From: Bradyrhizobium sp. AS23.2
GTDB lineage: Bacteria; Pseudomonadota; Alphaproteobacteria; Rhizobiales; Xanthobacteraceae
Reading direction: 5' to 3'
Assembly (NCBI RefSeq): GCF_001908185.1
Contig: NZ_LGHM01000035.1
Coordinates: 43,967-107,966, forward strand
Length of the DNA: 64,000 nucleotides
The notes under the pieces: generated by a model
Told to the model about the DNA's origin: nothing
Seen by the model: the letters and a program-made list of their open reading frames with translations, nothing else
Database searches by the model: none
Shown here: in pieces, positions 27,626 through 37,780 of the stretch
How the letters are laid out: every line of letters begins with the position of its first letter
How positions within the stretch are numbered: the stretch's first letter is position 1
Program-made: the position numbers and the translations under genes

Positions 27626-28399
27626 TCAGCCGCGCCGTTCGACGGCATTGAGCTCCACGATCCAGCCGTCCCCGGTGCGGCTTTGGTGGAGCTGAGGCTG
27701 AATATTCCAATATTTAGCGGCTTCGGTCAATTCAGCCTCTACATCTTGACCCTTAAGAAACAACGCTTTTGCGCCTTGGCGCATCAGCGGCTCCGCAAAG
27801 CCGATGAGTTGATGTAGCGGAGCCAGTGCTCGCGCGGTGACGCAATCAACCGAGCCAGTGATTCTATCCACATTATCCCCGATCTCTGCGAGATGTACGA
27901 CCCCCGGCGAAGCCGTGATTCGAATCGCCTCGCGCAGGAACGCCGCCTTCTTGGCGATTCGCTCGACGAGATGGACGCTTGCGCCCGCCGTGTCGGCCAT
28001 GGCGCAAGCCAGGACCACACCCGGAAATCCGCCACCGCTGCCAAGGTCGGCCCAGCGTTTTGCAGATGGCGCGAGATCGACGAGCTGAAGCGAATCAGCG
28101 ATGTGCCGCGTCCAGAGGTGTGGCAGGGTCGAGGGCGCAACGAGATTGGTCTTGGCCTGCCACGCCCGGAGCAGCGCGATGTAGCGATCGAGCCGGGCTT
28201 CCGTTTCATGTGAAACAGGCGCCAGCTTGAGCGCCGCGATCTTGTCGGCAGCGATGATGGAGTCCAGCGATTGATCGTTGGCACTCGCCTTGTCGATCTT
28301 CTGGCTGGCCGGCACTGGCCCGGCTTGATGCCCGGCCCCCTCGCCCGCTTCAGGTCGTCGCGATGAAGATCTGCCGCCACCCGGCCCGCGTTGTTTCAC
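27626..28399 (-). CDS. rsmG: 16S rRNA (guanine-N7) methyltransferase RsmG
   Basis: RsmG (GidB) methylates G527 of 16S rRNA using S-adenosylmethionine. The motif LGSGGGFPGVVLACAM is the SAM-binding glycine loop, preceded by the TNLVAPSTLPHLWTRHIADS segment and followed by DCVTARALAPLHQL. The only clear start codons are GTGs at 28399 and 28315. I give 28399 because it lies ten bases after the mnmG stop; then the protein is 257 residues with a low-complexity N-terminus. With 28315 it is 229, closer to the usual length. The 28399 GTG lies inside a parS site. Confidence 0.9.
   Translation of the reverse strand: MKQRGPGGGRSSSRRPEAGEGAGHQAGPVPASQKIDKASANDQSLDSIIAADKIAALKLAPVSHETEARLDRYIALLRAWQAKTNLVAPSTLPHLWTRHIADSLQLVDLAPSAKRWADLGSGGGFPGVVLACAMADTAGASVHLVERIAKKAAFLREAIRITASPGVVHLAEIGDNVDRITGSVDCVTARALAPLHQLIGFAEPLMRQGAKALFLKGQDVEAELTEAAKYWNIQPQLHQSRTGDGWIVELNAVERRG
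28202..28217. other. Degenerate parS site inside rsmG
   Basis: cGTTTCATGTGAAACa differs from the core GTTTCACGTGAAAC by one central base. It lies in the rsmG coding region near the N-terminus. Weak ParB binding is possible but unproven. Confidence 0.45.
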
Positions 28400-28407
28400 G
28401 TGAAACG
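28392..28407. other. parS centromere site 1
   Basis: TGTTTCACGTGAAACG carries the perfect 14-base palindrome GTTTCACGTGAAAC, the bacterial parS core. It covers the putative GTG start of rsmG and ends two bases before the mnmG stop codon. Confidence 0.85.
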
Positions 28408-28408
28408 C

Positions 28409-30289
28409 CTATGCGATCGCTTTGGAAGTCTTCCGTGCCTCGCGCCGGAGATAAGCCGCAAGGATGCCGAGTGCGGCCGGCGTCATACCGTCGATCCGTC
28501 CGGCCTGGCCGACTGTGAACGGCCGCGCCTTCTCCAGCTTGGCCCGCACTTCGTTGGAGAGGCCCGGGACCTGCTGGTAGTCGACCTCCGACAACACCAT
28601 CCCCTCGTCCCGCCTGAAGGCTTCGACGTCGGCGCTCTGGCGCTCCAGATAGACATCGTACTTGGCGTCGATCTCGAGATGGGTCGCGATGACGGGATCA
28701 ATGGCCGACAGCTCCGGCCAGATGGCGCGGACCTGACTCCAGCCGATATCCGGATACGCCATCAGTTCGAAGGCCGACCGGCGCTGACCATCTCGGTTGA
28801 GCGACAGCCCGTGCTTGATGGCTTCGTTGGGGGTGATGGTCAAGGACTTCGACAGCGTCCGGGCCGCATTCAGGGCGTCCATCTTAGACCGGTGATGCAG
28901 GGTTCGGGCGCTGCCAACGCACCCCAGGGCGATGCCCTTCTCGGTCAGGCGCTGATCGGCATTGTCCGCCCGCAGCGTCAGCCGGTATTCGGCCCGCGAG
29001 GTGAACATCCGATAGGGCTCGCTGATCCCGCGGGTGACGAGGTCGTCGATCATCACGCCGAGATAGCCATCTGCCCGGTCGAACACCGTCAGCGCGCCGC
29101 CGCCGGCGGAGAGTGCAGCATTCAGGCCGGCCACGATGCCCTGGCCGGCGGCTTCCTCATACCCGGTGGTGCCGTTGATCTGCCCGGCCAGGAACAGACC
29201 GCGGAGACGCCTGGTCTGGAGGGTCGGATCGAGCTCGCGTGGATCGATGTGGTCGTATTCGATCGCATAGCCCGGACGGACCATCCTCACCTGCGCCAGA
29301 CCAGGAATGCTGGCGAGGATCGCGAGCTGGACCTCCTCCGGGAGTGAGGTCGAGATGCCGTTGGGATAGACGGTCGTATCGTCGAGTCCCTCCGGCTCCA
29401 GGAAGATCTGGTGGCCGTCGCGGTCACCGAAGCGGACGATCTTGTCCTCAATCGAGGGACAGTAGCGCGGTCCGGAGCTCTTGATCTGGCCGGAGTACAT
29501 CGGGGAGCGATGGACATTGGCCCGGATCACTTCATGGGTCGCAGCCGTGGTCCGGGTGATCCCGCATTGGATCTGGGGCGTCGTGATCCGTTCCGTCATG
29601 ACCGAGAACGGCTCCGGGGGCTCGTCTCCCGGCTGCATTTCGACCGCTGACCAGTCGATCGTCGAGCCGTCCAGACGGGGTGGAGTACCGGTTTTCAGCC
29701 GTCCAAGGGTGAACCCGGCGCGCTCAAAGGACCCGGAAAGGCCCATCGCCGGCGCTTCGCCGACCCGGCCAGCCGGCCAATTCTTCTCACCGAGATGGAT
29801 CAGACCGCGGAGAAAGGTGCCGGTGGTGACGACAACCGCCCCTACCCGAAGCTCCCGACCGTCGGCCAGACGAAGGCCGGTCACCCGACCCTCAACCACG
29901 ATCAGCTCGTCGGCTTCACCCTCGATGACGGAAAGACCATTGGTCTCACGGATCGCTGCCTGCATTGCCGCGGCATAGAGCTTCCGGTCGGCCTGAGCAC
30001 GGGGACCACGGACGGCCGGGCCCTTCCGGCGATTGAGGACGCGAAACTGGATACCGCCGGCATCGCCTACCCGGCCCATGAGACCGTCGAGCGCGTCGAC
30101 TTCGCGAACCAGATGCCCCTTACCGAGTCCCCCGATAGCGGGGTTGCAGGACATTGCGCCGACGGTCGAGAAACGGTGCGTTACCAAAGCCGTCGTAGCG
30201 CCCATCCGGGCCGAAGCAGACGCGGCTTCACAGCCGGCATGACCGCCGCCAATCACGATGACGTCGAAGCTCTCTCGCTCTGTTCGCAT
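28409..30289 (-). CDS. mnmG: tRNA uridine-5-carboxymethylaminomethyl synthesis enzyme MnmG
   Basis: MnmG (GidA) acts with MnmE to modify U34 of certain tRNAs using FAD, NADH and methylene-tetrahydrofolate or glycine. The 626-residue protein starts with the FAD-binding [14 protein letters not shown] (residues 10-23), has [16 protein letters not shown] near 98, [19 protein letters not shown] near 158, and the GidA_assoc C-terminal domain ending near [16 protein letters not shown]. Length is typical. It lies between mnmE and rsmG on the minus strand with parS sites on both sides. Confidence 0.96.
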   Translation of the reverse strand: MRTERESFDVIVIGGGHAGCEAASASARMGATTALVTHRFSTVGAMSCNPAIGGLGKGHLVREVDALDGLMGRVGDAGGIQFRVLNRRKGPAVRGPRAQADRKLYAAAMQAAIRETNGLSVIEGEADELIVVEGRVTGLRLADGRELRVGAVVVTTGTFLRGLIHLGEKNWPAGRVGEAPAMGLSGSFERAGFTLGRLKTGTPPRLDGSTIDWSAVEMQPGDEPPEPFSVMTERITTPQIQCGITRTTAATHEVIRANVHRSPMYSGQIKSSGPRYCPSIEDKIVRFGDRDGHQIFLEPEGLDDTTVYPNGISTSLPEEVQLAILASIPGLAQVRMVRPGYAIEYDHIDPRELDPTLQTRRLRGLFLAGQINGTTGYEEAAGQGIVAGLNAALSAGGGALTVFDRADGYLGVMIDDLVTRGISEPYRMFTSRAEYRLTLRADNADQRLTEKGIALGCVGSARTLHHRSKMDALNAARTLSKSLTITPNEAIKHGLSLNRDGQRRSAFELMAYPDIGWSQVRAIWPELSAIDPVIATHLEIDAKYDVYLERQSADVEAFRRDEGMVLSEVDYQQVPGLSNEVRAKLEKARPFTVGQAGRIDGMTPAALGILAAYLRREARKTSKAIA

Positions 30290-30345
30290 GGGCGGACTTC
30301 TATCGCAGAGGCGGGAAAGCCGGAAGTGGAAACTGGTGAGGCGGC

Positions 30346-30361
30346 TGTTTCACGTGAAACA
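30346..30361. other. parS centromere site 2
   Basis: TGTTTCACGTGAAACA is a perfect 16-base palindromic parS. It lies just upstream of mnmG in the mnmE-mnmG intergenic region. Confidence 0.9.
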
Positions 30362-30434
30362 GAACCGCCAAGGGACGAAAGCAGTTTCGCGAAAACAACC
30401 CCATGCAAAGTAGAAAGCGCCTCGGACCAATTAA

Positions 30435-30450
30435 TGTTTCACGTGAAACA
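30435..30450. other. parS centromere site 3
   Basis: TGTTTCACGTGAAACA, identical to sites 2 and 4, 89 bases from site 2. Confidence 0.9.
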
Positions 30451-30546
30451 AGATGGGTCGGGCGGTGAAAAGGGGTCGAGACAAGGTTGTCGTGCTTCCA
30501 CGCAGCGGCGTTCCGATCGGAGGAGCGATTGCGACGCGATACTCCA

Positions 30547-30666
30547 TCATTGCGAGCCGCCGGGTCCGCGCGAAGCGCGGCCCGATGACAGGCTCCGCGA
30601 AGCAATCCAGAATCCTTTTGCGGCAACAGCCTGGATCGCTTCGTCGCAAGGGCTCCTCGCAATGAC
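30547..30666. repeat. Intergenic palindromic repeat, family C
   Basis: Begins tcattgcgagccgcc, contains gcgaagcaatccagaatcc and a mirrored cctggatcgcttcg, ends cctcgcaatgac. It lies between parS sites 3 and 4 in the mnmE-mnmG gap. Confidence 0.65.
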
Positions 30667-30771
30667 GAGATTGAGGCCGCAGCCTGCGTTCCCGACCGCC
30701 ACCGCCGTCGCGGTGAGGCCAAATGACCGGCGGGAACATACGAAATCCTGGAGCGCCGATCAGGGATCTCC

Positions 30772-30787
30772 TGTTTCACGTGAAACA
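30772..30787. other. parS centromere site 4
   Basis: TGTTTCACGTGAAACA, a perfect copy, 85 bases downstream of the mnmE stop codon. A further half-like cttcacgtaaaa lies at about 30810 and is not counted. Confidence 0.9.
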
Positions 30788-30871
30788 AACCAGAACCCAT
30801 CCTGCCTTTGCTTCACGTAAAAAAGGGTCAAGAAGTGGGACAAGTGCTAGTCCTACAATGAAGAACTAGCG

Positions 30872-32230
30872 CTACTTTCCGATGCAAAATTTCTGGAATA
30901 TGGCTCCGAGGACGTCCTCGACGTCCACCCGACCCAACAACCGGCCCAGAGCATAGGCGGCGGCGCGCAGCTCTTCGGCGGCGAGCTCTTCGCCCTCTTC
31001 TACAAGCTCGAGGCTCCGGCGCAAGTTGTCCGAGGCCCGGCGCAACAAGTCCCGCTGGCGGGCCCGGGTCACCACGGCGCCCTCACTGGTTCCAAAGAAC
31101 TCGGCAGCAAACTTCACCAGGGCATCGACCAGTTCGGGAATGCCATCCCCCTGGCTCGCCGAGATACCGAACTCGCCGCGCGGCCCGACTTCCCCGGCCC
31201 CACCGAGATCGATCTTGTTGCGCACGATCCAGACCGAGCCGCCGGACAGACCGCTTCTATCGCCGGACTTCCACAGCGACCGCATCGAGTCGGGATCGAC
31301 GGCCTGCTCGCCCTCCACCAGCCACAGCACGAGGTCAGCGTCTTCGGCCCGCGCCCGCGCCCGGCGCACACCCTCCTGTTCGACCGGATCATCCGTCTCG
31401 CGAATGCCGGCGGTGTCGATCACCGTAACCGGGTAACCATCGAGATCGAGCTGCACCTCGATCACGTCGCGCGTGGTGCCGGCGTGCGGCGAAACGATCG
31501 CGACCTCGCGACGTGCGAGCTGATTGATCAACGTCGACTTGCCGACGTTCGGCTCTCCGGCGATCGCAACAACGAGGCCATCGCGCAGACGTTCAGCTTG
31601 TCCCTGTGCCGCAAGGACTTCTGCGATTTCGTCATGCAGGGCCTTGATCGCCTTGACCGCGGGCGCCATCAACTCGGCGGGCACGTCGCCTTCATCAGAG
31701 AAATCAATGCCGGCCTCGATCAGCGCCGAAGCCTCGATGATACGCTCACGCCAGTCGCGCGCGCGATGACCCAAGAGGCCCTGCAACTGACGCAACGCCT
31801 GACGACGCTGGCGATCGGTATCGGCGTGAATGAGATCGTCGAGGCCCTCGGCCTCGGTGAGGTCGAGCTTGCCGTTCTCGAAAGAACGCCTGGTAAACTC
31901 GCCCGGCTCGGCCGCCCGCGCATTCGGAATTTTAGAAATTGCGGCGAGAAGCGCGGCCAGCACCGCGCGGCCGCCATGGACGTGAAATTCGGCGATGTCC
32001 TCACCCGTGGCACTGCCTGGCCCGGGAAACCAGAGCACGACCGCGTCATCGATCGGCTGGCGATCGGGGTCACGCAGCAGCCGGCGACTCGCCAGCCGCG
32101 GTTCGGGCAGCTTGCCCGCAAGCGTCGTCAGCACGAAGCTGGCTTGAGGGCCCGAGACGCGCACCACGGCGATCGCGCTCGGCGCTCGGCCGGACGACAG
32201 CGCAAAGATGGTCTGGTCTCGCGGATGCAT
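30872..32230 (-). CDS. mnmE: tRNA modification GTPase MnmE
   Basis: MnmE (TrmE) is the GTPase partner of MnmG in wobble-uridine modification. The 452-residue protein has the N-terminal tetrahydrofolate-binding domain ([20 protein letters not shown]), a helical domain, an inserted G domain with [14 protein letters not shown] near 228, [10 protein letters not shown] near 275 and NKID near 343, and the catalytic C-terminal CIGK. All hallmark residues are present and length is typical. It lies upstream of the parS cluster and mnmG on the minus strand. Confidence 0.96.
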   Translation of the reverse strand: MHPRDQTIFALSSGRAPSAIAVVRVSGPQASFVLTTLAGKLPEPRLASRRLLRDPDRQPIDDAVVLWFPGPGSATGEDIAEFHVHGGRAVLAALLAAISKIPNARAAEPGEFTRRSFENGKLDLTEAEGLDDLIHADTDRQRRQALRQLQGLLGHRARDWRERIIEASALIEAGIDFSDEGDVPAELMAPAVKAIKALHDEIAEVLAAQGQAERLRDGLVVAIAGEPNVGKSTLINQLARREVAIVSPHAGTTRDVIEVQLDLDGYPVTVIDTAGIRETDDPVEQEGVRRARARAEDADLVLWLVEGEQAVDPDSMRSLWKSGDRSGLSGGSVWIVRNKIDLGGAGEVGPRGEFGISASQGDGIPELVDALVKFAAEFFGTSEGAVVTRARQRDLLRRASDNLRRSLELVEEGEELAAEELRAAAYALGRLLGRVDVEDVLGAIFQKFCIGK

Positions 32231-32494
32231 GGCCTATTTGTCCGGCTACCAGCAAAAAGGCAAACGCCCGTTTTGGGGGCTCTCGCGACCCCCCTTGCCA
32301 CGGGCCTGCTGGCAGTAACCTCTATATTGCAATGCAACATTGGAAACAGCGTTTTGCTGGAGAAGTTCCTGAGGAGTGTTCTGCGTCGTTGGCCCTAATT
32401 TAAAAATATAATAATAAAAACAGATACTTAAATTCAATCCAGTCGATCGCCAACTCATTCGCTTTGCTGCACTTTTCCTGCAGCAACGCCGCAC
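32231..32494. other. Gene-free gap upstream of mnmE
   Basis: Between mnmE and the rho terminator lies an AT-rich patch around 32397-32440 (taatttaaaaatataataat and neighbours), unusual in this GC-rich window. It should hold the mnmE promoter on the minus strand. I see no gene. Confidence 0.45.
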
Positions 32495-32523
32495 AAAAAA
32501 AGGGCGCCAAAAGGCGCCCTTTT
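32495..32523 (-). terminator. Intrinsic terminator of rho
   Basis: On the minus strand a seven-base stem, gggcgcc with ggcgccc around a four-base loop, is followed by seven T. It lies 24 bases past the rho stop. Four A/T pairs on the other flank (tttt at 32520) would let it work weakly in the other direction too. Confidence 0.85.
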
Positions 32524-32546
32524 CGATCGTTTCAGCCGCAGCAGGC

Positions 32547-33812
32547 TTACGTGTTCATCGAATCGAAGAACTCCGAATTGCTCTTGGTCGAGCGCAGCTT
32601 GTCGAGCAGGAAGTCGATCGCGTCCATGGTGCCCATGGGGTTCAGGATGCGGCGGAGCACGTACATCTTCTTCAGCACCTGCGGATCGGTAATGAGCTCC
32701 TCCTTGCGGGTGCCGGAGCGCGAGATATCGATCGCCGGGAAGGTGCGCTTGTCCGAGACCTTACGGTCCAGGATGAGTTCGGAGTTACCGGTTCCCTTGA
32801 ACTCTTCGAAGATGACTTCGTCCATGCGGCTGCCGGTATCGACCAGCGCGGTCGCGATGATGGTCAGCGAGCCGCCCTCCTCGATGTTGCGGGCGGCACC
32901 GAAGAAGCGCTTCGGGCGCTGGAGCGCGTTGGCGTCGACACCGCCCGTCAGCACCTTGCCGGATGACGGAACCACGGTGTTGTAGGCGCGGCCGAGGCGG
33001 GTGATCGAATCGAGCAGGATCACGACATCGCGGCCGTGCTCGACGAGACGCTTGGCCTTTTCGATCACCATTTCGGCGACCTGGACGTGGCGCACCGCCG
33101 GTTCGTCGAAGGTCGAGGACACGACCTCGCCCTTCACCGAGCGCTGCATGTCCGTGACTTCTTCCGGACGCTCGTCGATCAGAAGCACGATCAGATAGCA
33201 ATCCGGGTGATTCGCGGTGATCGAATGCGCGATGTTCTGCATCAGCACGGTTTTACCGGTGCGCGGCGGCGCGACGATCAAGGCGCGCTGGCCCTTGCCG
33301 ATCGGCGCAACGATGTCGATCACGCGTGCCGAAAGATCTTTCCGCGTCGGATCGTCGATTTCCATGCGGAAACGCTGATTCGGAAACAGCGGCGTGAGGT
33401 TGTCGAAATTGACCTTGTGCCTGGCCTTTTCCGGATCCTCGAAATTGAGCGTGTTGACCTTCAGCAGCGCGAAATAGCGTTCGCCTTCTTTCGGGCTGCG
33501 GATGTGGCCTTCGATGGTATCGCCGGTGCGCAGGCCGAATCGACGGATCTGCGATGGCGAGACGTAGATGTCGTCCGGGCCCGGCAGATAATTGGCGTCC
33601 GGCGAGCGGAGAAAGCCGAAACCGTCGGAGAGTACCTCGACGACGCCTTCGCCGACGATGTCGGTTTCAGCCAGCGCAAGCTGCTTGAGGATGGCGAACA
33701 GCAGCTCCTGCTTGCGCATGGTGCTGGCATTCTCGACCCCGTTCTCTTCCGCGAACGAGACGAGCTCGGCCGGCGTTTTCGACTTGAGGTCCTGAAGTTT
33801 AATTTCCCGCAT
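32547..33812 (-). CDS. rho: Transcription termination factor Rho
   Basis: The 421-residue hexameric helicase binds untranslated RNA and releases RNA polymerase. It begins [18 protein letters not shown], has the RNA-binding cold-shock-like domain (about 50-125, [20 protein letters not shown]), Walker [16 protein letters not shown] near 178, Walker [17 protein letters not shown] near 262 and the R-loop region downstream. The open frame continues upstream but similarity starts at the ATG at 33812. It lacks the long insertion of actinobacterial Rho. Ends with its own intrinsic terminator. Confidence 0.97.
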   Translation of the reverse strand: MREIKLQDLKSKTPAELVSFAEENGVENASTMRKQELLFAILKQLALAETDIVGEGVVEVLSDGFGFLRSPDANYLPGPDDIYVSPSQIRRFGLRTGDTIEGHIRSPKEGERYFALLKVNTLNFEDPEKARHKVNFDNLTPLFPNQRFRMEIDDPTRKDLSARVIDIVAPIGKGQRALIVAPPRTGKTVLMQNIAHSITANHPDCYLIVLLIDERPEEVTDMQRSVKGEVVSSTFDEPAVRHVQVAEMVIEKAKRLVEHGRDVVILLDSITRLGRAYNTVVPSSGKVLTGGVDANALQRPKRFFGAARNIEEGGSLTIIATALVDTGSRMDEVIFEEFKGTGNSELILDRKVSDKRTFPAIDISRSGTRKEELITDPQVLKKMYVLRRILNPMGTMDAIDFLLDKLRSTKSNSEFFDSMNT

Positions 33813-34058
33813 TGGGGTGGTCCTGTGGGGTAACCTTGGGAGGGGTGCGAGGAGGCTCTGAAATGCGGACGTGAGAAGGTAAGGTCCGCAGGTCTGGCAA
33901 GGTGAGTGCCGGTGAGGCTTCAAACCTGATGCGGCGTCCGGCCTTCAAGAAGCTCGGACACAACCACATCCGCCTGCGTTGGGTGGGATGTCGATAATAT
34001 AGAAAATCGCTTCCCGCTCCGCAAGCAGAAGCGCGGGGCGATTGATTGCCGGTCTTGC

Positions 34059-34494
34059 CTAGAACGGTTTCACGATCACCATGATGACGATGACAACCAG
34101 CAGGGCGGTCGGCACCTCATTGATAATCCGATAGAATTTCTGGCTCCGCGGACGCCGGTCGGCGGCGAAATCCTTCAGCCAGCGCGAAAAAAAAGCCGTG
34201 GACCGCGGACATCACCAGAACCAGTGCCAGTTTTACGTGCAGCCAGCCGAAAGTGAACCAATGGCCGGCCCAGGCGAGATAGAGCCCGGCGAGCCAGGTC
34301 ACGATCATCGCGGGGTTGATGATCGCCTTGAGCAGCCGGCGTTCCATCACCTTGAAGGTTTCGGACTGTTTCGAGCCGATTTCGGCCTCGCAGTGATAAA
34401 CGAACAGTCGTGGCAGATAGAGCATGCCCGCCATCCAGGAGATGACGGCGATCACGTGCAGCGCCTTGATCCAGAGATAGAGGTCTTCAAACAT
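34059..34494 (-). CDS. hemJ: Protoporphyrinogen oxidase HemJ, with apparent frameshift
   Basis: HemJ is the membrane enzyme that converts protoporphyrinogen IX to protoporphyrin IX in many proteobacteria. MFEDLYLWIKALHVIAVISW carries the conserved histidine, and MLYLPRLFVYH, LLKAIINPAMIVTWLAGLYL and WLHVKLALVLVMSAVHGFF follow as membrane helices. A run of eight A on the plus strand (34187-34194) then shifts the frame to an early stop at 34117. Dropping one base restores SRWLKDFAADRRPRSQKFYR and a final helix, giving 144 residues, the normal HemJ length and ending. Sequencing error is the likeliest cause. The adjacent rho matches other alphaproteobacteria. Confidence 0.82.
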
Positions 34495-34953
34495 GTCCTG
34501 GGTCCGAATTGCGCGCTCGGCGTAGCGATCGCTGGGGATAGTAAGAACTCGTTAAGGTCTCACCTGCACACATATCCGTCCGTAGTGCCCTTCTCAAATC
34601 TAGAATCTTAGATTCTTAAGGTTTGAGTCTATGTGACCGTGGATTGGACTCACGCAATTCCGTCCGCAAGTTCACGCGCGTTTGTTCACATCCGTCAACA
34701 TATCCCGGATGGCTCTGGTCGCTCAGGATAAGTCGGCCAGCTTCAAAGGCTTGCGCGTTTCTGTCGGGAGCTTATCAAGGGGGTTGTCCGCGCAATCCCG
34801 TTTCCGTCTCGACAGGGCGCCGGACTTGTTCTGACGGGCAGCGGTGTGAAGAAAATTGGCCGTTGTCCCGCCCCTGGTGTCGCACATCCCTTTCCGAGGG
34901 GTTAAGCTCCACAGAAATCCACAAACTGCCCCGTCGAAATTCAAAGAGTTTTT
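34495..34953. other. Candidate chromosomal replication origin region (oriC)
   Basis: This 459-base stretch has no credible gene and is AT-richer than its flanks. It holds an imperfect palindrome of 35 bases at 34593-34627 built around gaatcttagattc, a second inverted pair gagtc/gactc (34625-34651), three gttaag boxes, and DnaA-box-like nonamers such as ttgttcaca (34682) and aaatccaca near 34914. In Caulobacter and Rickettsia the origin lies next to the UPF0085/ppsR gene, and the parS cluster is 4-6 kb away, as expected. hemE, the usual other flank, is not here. The assignment is inference. Confidence 0.5.
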
Positions 34954-35793
34954 GTGCCGACCTCGAACAATTATTTCCATCTTCACCTCGTCTCCGACTC
35001 CACCGGCGAGACGCTGATTACCGTGGCGCGCGCGGTCGCCGCCCAATACGCCAACGTGACGCCGGTCGAGCATGTCTATCCGCTGGTGCGCAGCCAGAAG
35101 CAGCTCGATCGCGTGCTCGACGAGATCGAGGAAGCGCCGGGGATTGTGCTGTTCACGTTGCTCGAGAAGGATCTGGTCTCGCGGCTCGAGGACAAGTGCA
35201 AGGAGATCAATGTTCCGAGCCTGTCGATCATCGGTCCGGTGATGCAGCTGTTCGAGGCCTATCTTGGCGCTGCGACCACGGGTCGTGTCGGCGCCCAGCA
35301 CGTCCTCAATGCGGAATATTTCAAGCGCATCGACGCGCTGAACTACACGATGATTCATGACGACGGCCAGCACGTCGAAGGTCTCGATGATGCCGACGTC
35401 GTGCTCGTTGGCGTCTCACGCACCTCCAAAACGCCAACTTCGATCTATCTGGCCAATCGCGGCATCCGCACCGCCAACGTTCCGCTGGTTCCAGGCATTC
35501 CGGTGCCTTCGCAACTGGAGACGCTGATCCGGCCGCTCGTGGTGAGTCTGCATGCGACACCGGAACGCTTGATCCAGGTTCGCCAGAACCGTTTGCTCTC
35601 CATGGGCGCCAATTCGGGCAGTGACACCTATACCGACAGGCAGGCGGTCGCCGACGAAGTCGCGTTCGCCCGCAAGCTCAGCGCCAAGCACGATTGGCCC
35701 CTGCTCGATGTGACCCGGCGCTCGATCGAGGAAACTGCTGCGGCGATCATGAAGCTCTATACCGACCGCCAGCGTAACCGGCCCTCGGAATAG
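34954..35793 (+). CDS. ppsR: Pyruvate/phosphate dikinase regulatory protein (DUF299)
   Basis: The 279-residue protein is a bifunctional kinase/pyrophosphorylase that switches PEP synthase or pyruvate phosphate dikinase off and on. It starts with [14 protein letters not shown] (residues 8-21), has a P-loop-like [16 protein letters not shown] near 152 and [12 protein letters not shown] downstream, all family hallmarks. Length is typical. Start is a GTG at 34954 immediately before the conserved region. It begins a plus-strand run with maf, coaE and dnaQ, a cluster associated with alphaproteobacterial origins. Confidence 0.93.
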   Translation: MPTSNNYFHLHLVSDSTGETLITVARAVAAQYANVTPVEHVYPLVRSQKQLDRVLDEIEEAPGIVLFTLLEKDLVSRLEDKCKEINVPSLSIIGPVMQLFEAYLGAATTGRVGAQHVLNAEYFKRIDALNYTMIHDDGQHVEGLDDADVVLVGVSRTSKTPTSIYLANRGIRTANVPLVPGIPVPSQLETLIRPLVVSLHATPERLIQVRQNRLLSMGANSGSDTYTDRQAVADEVAFARKLSAKHDWPLLDVTRRSIEETAAAIMKLYTDRQRNRPSE

Positions 35794-35801
35794 TCTTCGC
35801 G

Positions 35802-36410
35802 ATGGGTCAGTGGCTCGGCAATTCTCCGTTGATCCTGGCGTCGCAAAGCAGCGCGCGCAAAATGCTGCTGGCGAATGCCGGTCTCGAATTCGAGGCAGTC
35901 ACAGCCGACATCGATGAGCGCGGGATTCAGACCGCTTCGAAACTTTCAAACCCGCGCGAGATCGCCCTGTTGCTGGCGCGTGAGAAGGCAAAGGCGGTAT
36001 CGGCCAATCGCCCGGGCAGCTACGTGATCGGCGCCGATCAGACGCTGGCCCTTGGCGAGCGTCTCTTCAACAAGCCCGCCGGCCGTGTGCAGGCGACGGC
36101 GCAGTTGCGCGATCTGGCCGGCAACTGCCATGAGCTGAATTCCGCCGTGGCTGTGGCGCATGACGGCAAGATTGTCTTCGAGGATGTCTCCGTGGCCCGC
36201 ATGACCATGCGGCAGATGACCGAGGCTGATCTTTCAGCCTATCTCGACGCCGCCGGCGATGCGGTCACGACCAGCGTCGGCGCCTATCAGCTCGAGGGCC
36301 TTGGCGTCCATCTGTTCGAGCGCATCGAGGGCGACCATTTCACCATTCTCGGCCTGCCGCTGCTGCCCCTGCTTGCGTTCCTGCGGCGCGAACGGCTAGT
36401 TGCGGTGTGA
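35802..36410 (+). CDS. maf: Maf-like nucleotide pyrophosphatase
   Basis: The 202-residue protein belongs to the Maf/HAM1-related family that hydrolyses non-canonical or modified nucleoside triphosphates and affects septum formation when overexpressed. Motifs are [14 protein letters not shown] (residues 10-23), the EKAKAVS stretch near 61, [18 protein letters not shown] near 75 and [22 protein letters not shown] near 157. It begins nine bases after ppsR and is followed by coaE. In related genomes aroE often sits between maf and coaE; it is absent here. Confidence 0.92.
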   Translation: MGQWLGNSPLILASQSSARKMLLANAGLEFEAVTADIDERGIQTASKLSNPREIALLLAREKAKAVSANRPGSYVIGADQTLALGERLFNKPAGRVQATAQLRDLAGNCHELNSAVAVAHDGKIVFEDVSVARMTMRQMTEADLSAYLDAAGDAVTTSVGAYQLEGLGVHLFERIEGDHFTILGLPLLPLLAFLRRERLVAV

Positions 36411-36433
36411 ATGACAGACATGGCTGTGGGCTG

Positions 36434-37033
36434 ATGCGGATCCTTGGACTGACCGGCTCGATCGGAATGGGCAAATCCACCACCGCGAAATTGTTCGCGG
36501 AAGCCGGCGTTCCCGTCTACGACGCCGACGCTGCCGTCCACCAGCTCTACGAGGGCGAGGCTGCCCCGGCGATTGAGGCCGCCTTCCCGGGGACCACCGT
36601 GAACGGCAAGGTCGATCGGCCAAAACTGTCCGCGCGCGTCGTGCACGATCCTGCCGCGATCAAGCAGCTCGAGCAGATCGTCCATCCGATGCTTGGCGCC
36701 TCCCGGCAAAAATTCTTTGGCGACGCTGAAGCGGCCAAAGCGCCGGTCGTGGTTCTCGACATCCCGCTGCTGTTCGAGACCGGCGGCGAGAAGCGCGTCG
36801 ACGCTGTCGTCGTCGTGTCGACCTCGCCGGAACTGCAGCGCGAGCGCGTGCTGGCGCGCGGCACGATGGACGAGGCAAAACTCGACGCCATCATCGCCAA
36901 GCAGACGCCCGACGCCGAAAAGCGCCGGCGTGCCGATTTCGTGGTGGATACGTCATACGGACTTGAGCCTGTGCGGACGCAAATCACGCACATCCTGGCC
37001 GAGGTCGTTAAGATGCCGCAGCGGCGAGCCTGA
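36434..37033 (+). CDS. coaE: Dephospho-CoA kinase
   Basis: The 199-residue enzyme catalyses the last step of coenzyme A synthesis. The P-loop [12 protein letters not shown] (residues 5-16) and [10 protein letters not shown] near 33, [10 protein letters not shown] near 108 and the C-terminal region match CoaE. I start at the ATG at 36434 because the P-loop follows immediately; a GTG at 36407, overlapping the maf stop, would add nine residues. Upstream maf and downstream dnaQ suggest one operon. Confidence 0.94.
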   Translation: MRILGLTGSIGMGKSTTAKLFAEAGVPVYDADAAVHQLYEGEAAPAIEAAFPGTTVNGKVDRPKLSARVVHDPAAIKQLEQIVHPMLGASRQKFFGDAEAAKAPVVVLDIPLLFETGGEKRVDAVVVVSTSPELQRERVLARGTMDEAKLDAIIAKQTPDAEKRRRADFVVDTSYGLEPVRTQITHILAEVVKMPQRRA

Positions 37034-37063
37034 TTCGTCGCCTTTATACGGCGTCCCAAAATC

Positions 37064-37780
37064 ATGCGTGAAATCGTTCTCGATACCGAAACCACCGGCC
37101 TCGATCCGCTCCGCGGCGATCGGCTGGTTGAAATCGGCTGCGTCGAGATTTTCAACCGCATGCCGACGGGTCAGACGTATCACGTCTATATCAATCCCGA
37201 ACGGGACATGCCGGCGGAAGCCTTTGCGGTGCACGGGCTGTCAGCCGAATTCCTGTCGACCAAGCCGTTATTCCACGAGGTCGTCGACGCGTTTCTGGGG
37301 TTCATTGGCGATGCGCCGCTGGTGATCCACAACGCTTCGTTCGACATCAGCTTCATCAATGCCGAGCTCGACAAGATCAAGCGCGCGGCGATCCCGCGGG
37401 AGCGGTTGGTCGATACGCTGCTGCTGGCGCGGCGCAAGCATCCGGGTGTGTCGAACCGACTTGACGATCTCTGTTCGCGCTATTCGATCGACAATTCACA
37501 CCGCACCAAGCACGGCGCGTTGCTCGACGCCGAGCTCCTGGCTGAGGTCTATGTCGACCTGGTCGGAGCGCGGCAGTCGCAGCTGCTCCTGGCTTCGGAG
37601 AGCGACGAGATCCGTGTCAATGCGGCCGGCGACGCGCCCCGGCGGCTGCGGCCTGTGCCGCTTGCGCCGCGGATTTCAGACGCCGAGCGCGAGGCCCACC
37701 GGGCCTTCATCGCAACGCTCGGCGACAAGGCGATCTGGAACGAGTTCCTGCCCGCTCCAGCCGCCCCTCCGGCCGGTTAG
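37064..37780 (+). CDS. dnaQ: DNA polymerase III epsilon subunit (proofreading)
   Basis: The 238-residue 3'-5' exonuclease proofreads replicative synthesis. DEDDh residues are visible: [12 protein letters not shown] (D and E, residues 5-16), [13 protein letters not shown] near 86-98 (second D) and [18 protein letters not shown] near 146 (H and D). Length fits. It overlaps the convergent secB stop by a few bases. Confidence 0.95.
   Translation: MREIVLDTETTGLDPLRGDRLVEIGCVEIFNRMPTGQTYHVYINPERDMPAEAFAVHGLSAEFLSTKPLFHEVVDAFLGFIGDAPLVIHNASFDISFINAELDKIKRAAIPRERLVDTLLLARRKHPGVSNRLDDLCSRYSIDNSHRTKHGALLDAELLAEVYVDLVGARQSQLLLASESDEIRVNAAGDAPRRLRPVPLAPRISDAEREAHRAFIATLGDKAIWNEFLPAPAAPPAG

Noticed and set aside
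30805..30825. A fifth perfect parS at cttcacgtaaaaaagg
   Set aside because: It keeps only the ttcacgt half and has lost the second half of the palindrome.
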